The translations under genes were made by a program, and so were the position numbers. A stretch of 64,000 nucleotides of DNA from Cercis canadensis (lineage: Eukaryota; Streptophyta; Magnoliopsida; Fabales; Fabaceae): contig QAOA01008053.1 in assembly GCA_003255065.1 (NCBI GenBank), positions 696,514 to 760,513 of the forward strand, given 5' to 3'. Positions 61,783-64,000 of this stretch are shown here, piece after piece (position 1 is the first letter of the stretch; each line of letters opens with the position of its first letter). Under the pieces are notes generated by a model, which saw only the letters and a program-made list of their open reading frames with translations, was not told where the DNA came from and searched no databases.

Positions 61783-61955
61783 TTTATTTTTTGATTTTCC
61801 AAGAGGTGATCCTTACACTTTTAGTGTGAGACTAATTCGCGCTCAAGCTTCAATATGCCCTAGCTACTTGTACTTTCAACGAGATTCAAACTCCTTACAT
61901 TAGCTCAAGATTTGCCCTACATAAAATTTAATTTACCAACTGAACCATAACTAGT
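61783..61955 (-). mobile_element. SINE-like element
   Basis: On the minus strand, GTTATGGTTCAGTTGGTAAA (A box) is followed by GGAGTTTGAATCTCG (B box). The 3' part GCGCGAATTAGTCTCACAC ends in an A-rich tail. TGGATTTTATTTTTT at one side and TGGATATTTTCTTTT at the other may be a decayed target duplication. Confidence 0.5.
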
Positions 61956-62199
61956 GGCTGGATATTTTCTTTTTATTAGAAGTTGATATGGCAAGATTGA
62001 TCGATTTAATGAATGATTTCTAGAGGCCTAATGAAGGCAATGCACCAGTCAGCCTTTGATCGCATACAAGCAAAGTCATATATCAAAGTATGAAAACAAA
62101 GCAAAAAATTCGTTTGGAACAACTTACCTTTGTGGAATGAATCAGATTATTTCTTTCTCTGGCTTAAAAATACAGCTTAAACACTGTTATTTCTTCCAA

Positions 62200-63200
62200 A
62201 GACATCCTTTCAGGTACCATCTTCGCATATATTTGTTGGTGCATTTGGAATAGTAGGAACAAATGGGTCTTTGAGAACCAAACCTTCTCAACCTCAACCT
62301 CAAACACTCTATCCTCAGCAATAGGAAGAGTTGCTGAATTTATTCATCTGAACCCCAAACCTTCTTCATCATCTCAAAACCATGAGATTCTTATCAGACG
62401 GATCAGCCTTGTCAAACCCTGGCCCTTTAGGTAATGGAGGGATCCTCAGAGATCATGAAGGGAGATGGCTCACTGGCTTCTCAAAAAAAGTAGGCTTCAG
62501 CTCACCAAACCTGGCTGAACTGTGGGCAGTAAAAGAAGGTATTAAAATAGCCACTCTCTTGAATGTCTCCAATTTGATTATAGAAGTTGACTCCACCTTT
62601 GTTGTAAATACCCTAGGAAAGGAAGGTGATTCTAACCATCATTTTCACTCATTGGTCGAATGCTGCAGGGCTCTTCTCTAGATGATACCCTATTTTGAGA
62701 TTCATCATGTCTTTAGGGAAGCTAATGGATGTGCAGATACAATGGCAAAGGCAGCTCATCAAATGACATCCTCTTTTGAAACTTTTGATGATCCCCCTCC
62801 TTTTGTTAAACCTCGTCTATTCTCGGATAGAAGAGGTACACTACTACCTAGAATTGTTAGCTCCACTATGAGGGGAGATTCTGCTGTTTTATTACTGTAT
62901 CTTATCTTAATCTGTTTAAAGACCTTTTCTATCTATGAAGTTCCAGTTTTAACCAAAAGAAAAAAATTCATACTGCAGAAGATCAACAGAGGTCTAAATC
63001 CATTGGTTCTGCATCTTCATCCCAAAGAAAACTCAAGAGTGTCTTCAGAAGTCAGACAAAATGGTTTCTGTACAAAGGGTTGTTTGACTTTTCACAGTAA
63101 TTCTTATCCTCAAAAGTCAAACCTCTCAAACAACATATATAAGATATTTCCATTGAATAGGCAAAGACACATTTGTTGTCACCAAATATCACCAAAGATA
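62200..63200 (+). mobile_element. LINE 3' end: RNase H-like (RVT_3) domain, degenerate
   Basis: The reading starts around WNSRNKWVFEN, a word typical of the linker before RNase H in plant LINEs. It goes on with FLSDGSALSNPGPLGNGGIL (first catalytic Asp), NLAELWAVKEGIKIA (Glu), LIIEVDSTFVV (Asp) and VFREANGCADTMAKAA (last Asp region), the full RNase H series. One in-frame TAG (62679-62681) interrupts the frame between the third and fourth blocks. The reverse transcriptase and endonuclease parts are absent, so it is a 5'-truncated copy, as is usual for LINEs. The region after about 62850 has open but unrecognisable sequence. Confidence 0.7.
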
Positions 63201-63203
63201 TAA

Positions 63204-64000
63204 CTTCATACCAAGACATATCCATCTCCTATTCTTTCATAAATTTTCCAGAAATATGTTCATAAATGACTCTCTAAGTTATGTATATTATCATAGCAAG
63301 AGCAATTTCACATGTTAAATGAGTAGGCAAAAGGTAGCAGAAGGGTAAACATAGGAGATGTTCATCACATTCTATGATAGTAGAATAATTCAAAAAAAAT
63401 GATTGTACATTTAGCTTAAATTTCCAAAGTAACAAGTTTACAAGTCACCAGACACTATTGATAGATCAAGATACTGACATTAAGGGCCAAAGCAGAAAAT
63501 CATCCATGAAAATGAACTGTTGGCAAGACAATGTACCCTAATATGATAAAACACCTAACAAAATAAAATACACTGATATGAAAAAACATCGTTCAACTTG
63601 CATAATTACACATAAGTGAATGATAAGGGCTCATTGAAAGACACCTCCAGTTCCATCAGCTAAATTCAATTTATAAAACAGAACACATTTGATTGGCAAG
63701 GGGCTCAACAAAGAAAAAGCCAATTTTTTAAACTTTAAACTATTAAATACAATTTAAGCTCCAAATTTATATAAACATATGTCAAGAGTTCCAAAAACGC
63801 ATCAAGACATACCAAGGAAGATGTTCATAACAAATGTAATATCCAACGACAGCCATTGCAACGTTAAATCTTTTAGTAATCAGTGCAAAATATTAACGAC
63901 TAGTATTTGATGGCAAAATCTATCATTACCACTTACTGAGATCTCAGTATATTATGGTTATCTTCAGCTCCTTTCAAGGATTTACAGATAGATAACGCAG
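63204..64000. other. No recognisable feature
   Basis: AT-rich with only short open frames and no repeat that I could match within the window. Confidence 0.5.

Larger units (their letters stand above)
57150..62200. other. Intergenic, AT-rich, with decayed repeats
   Basis: No convincing gene over 5 kb. It contains a foldback element (57973-58217), contig joins at 58170, 59395 and 61360, an exon-like GC-richer island (59085-59157) and SINE-like segments. An open frame at 58289-58579 (minus) has no family features. Confidence 0.55.

Overview
This is nuclear DNA of a dicot plant, most likely a woody or rosid-type eudicot; I cannot name the species. The evidence is AT-rich intergenic DNA, genes with many GT-AG introns, two multi-copper laccases, a chloroplast fructose-1,6-bisphosphatase, a plastid NusG-like protein, a plant-type beta-tubulin, a peroxisomal catalase, and Ty1/copia, hAT, SINE and LINE remains. 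No prokaryotic operon, CRISPR array or organelle segment is visible. It is a draft assembly: single N characters sit at contig joins, and many have the same sequence repeated on both sides.

Layout. Bases 1-10176 are a transposon graveyard: pieces of a minus-strand Ty1/copia element with a 3.9 kb element nested in it, gypsy-like noncoding repeat DNA, and a 999 bp contig that nearly duplicates two laccase exons. From 10.7 to 19.3 kb lie two tandem plus-strand laccase genes of the LAC7-like clade. A PAR1-family gene (minus) follows at 21.5-23.0 kb. Chloroplast FBPase (plus) lies at 27.6-29.6 kb and carries an antisense tRNA-Glu(CTC) in intron 1. Next are a LisH-domain gene (minus, 30.2-33.0 kb), pTAC13 (plus, 35.3-37.2 kb), a single-exon membrane lectin-domain gene (plus, 43.7-44.7 kb), beta-tubulin (minus, 47.4-49.1 kb) and catalase (minus, 54.4-57.0 kb). 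The last 7 kb hold decayed repeats and the RNase H end of a LINE.

The genes are independent single-gene units, not an operon. FBPase and pTAC13 act in the chloroplast (Calvin cycle and plastid transcription). Catalase acts in peroxisomes on photorespiratory or stress H2O2. The laccases are secreted oxidases and the lectin-domain protein is predicted to be in a membrane. From memory, the neighbours PAR1-FBPase and LAC7-pTAC13-lectin each also occur as neighbour sets on Arabidopsis chromosome 3, so the window looks like an ancestral gene order joining both sets.

I found no convincing new multi-gene system. The points most worth a second look are the orphan laccase contig whose exon 2 has diverged more than its introns, the exact loss of the last intron in one laccase, the intronic antisense tRNA gene, an in-phase candidate cassette exon in pTAC13, a long near-perfect palindrome at 52.9-53.3 kb, intact-looking hAT and TRIM insertions with perfect target duplications, and the assembly-made false duplications.
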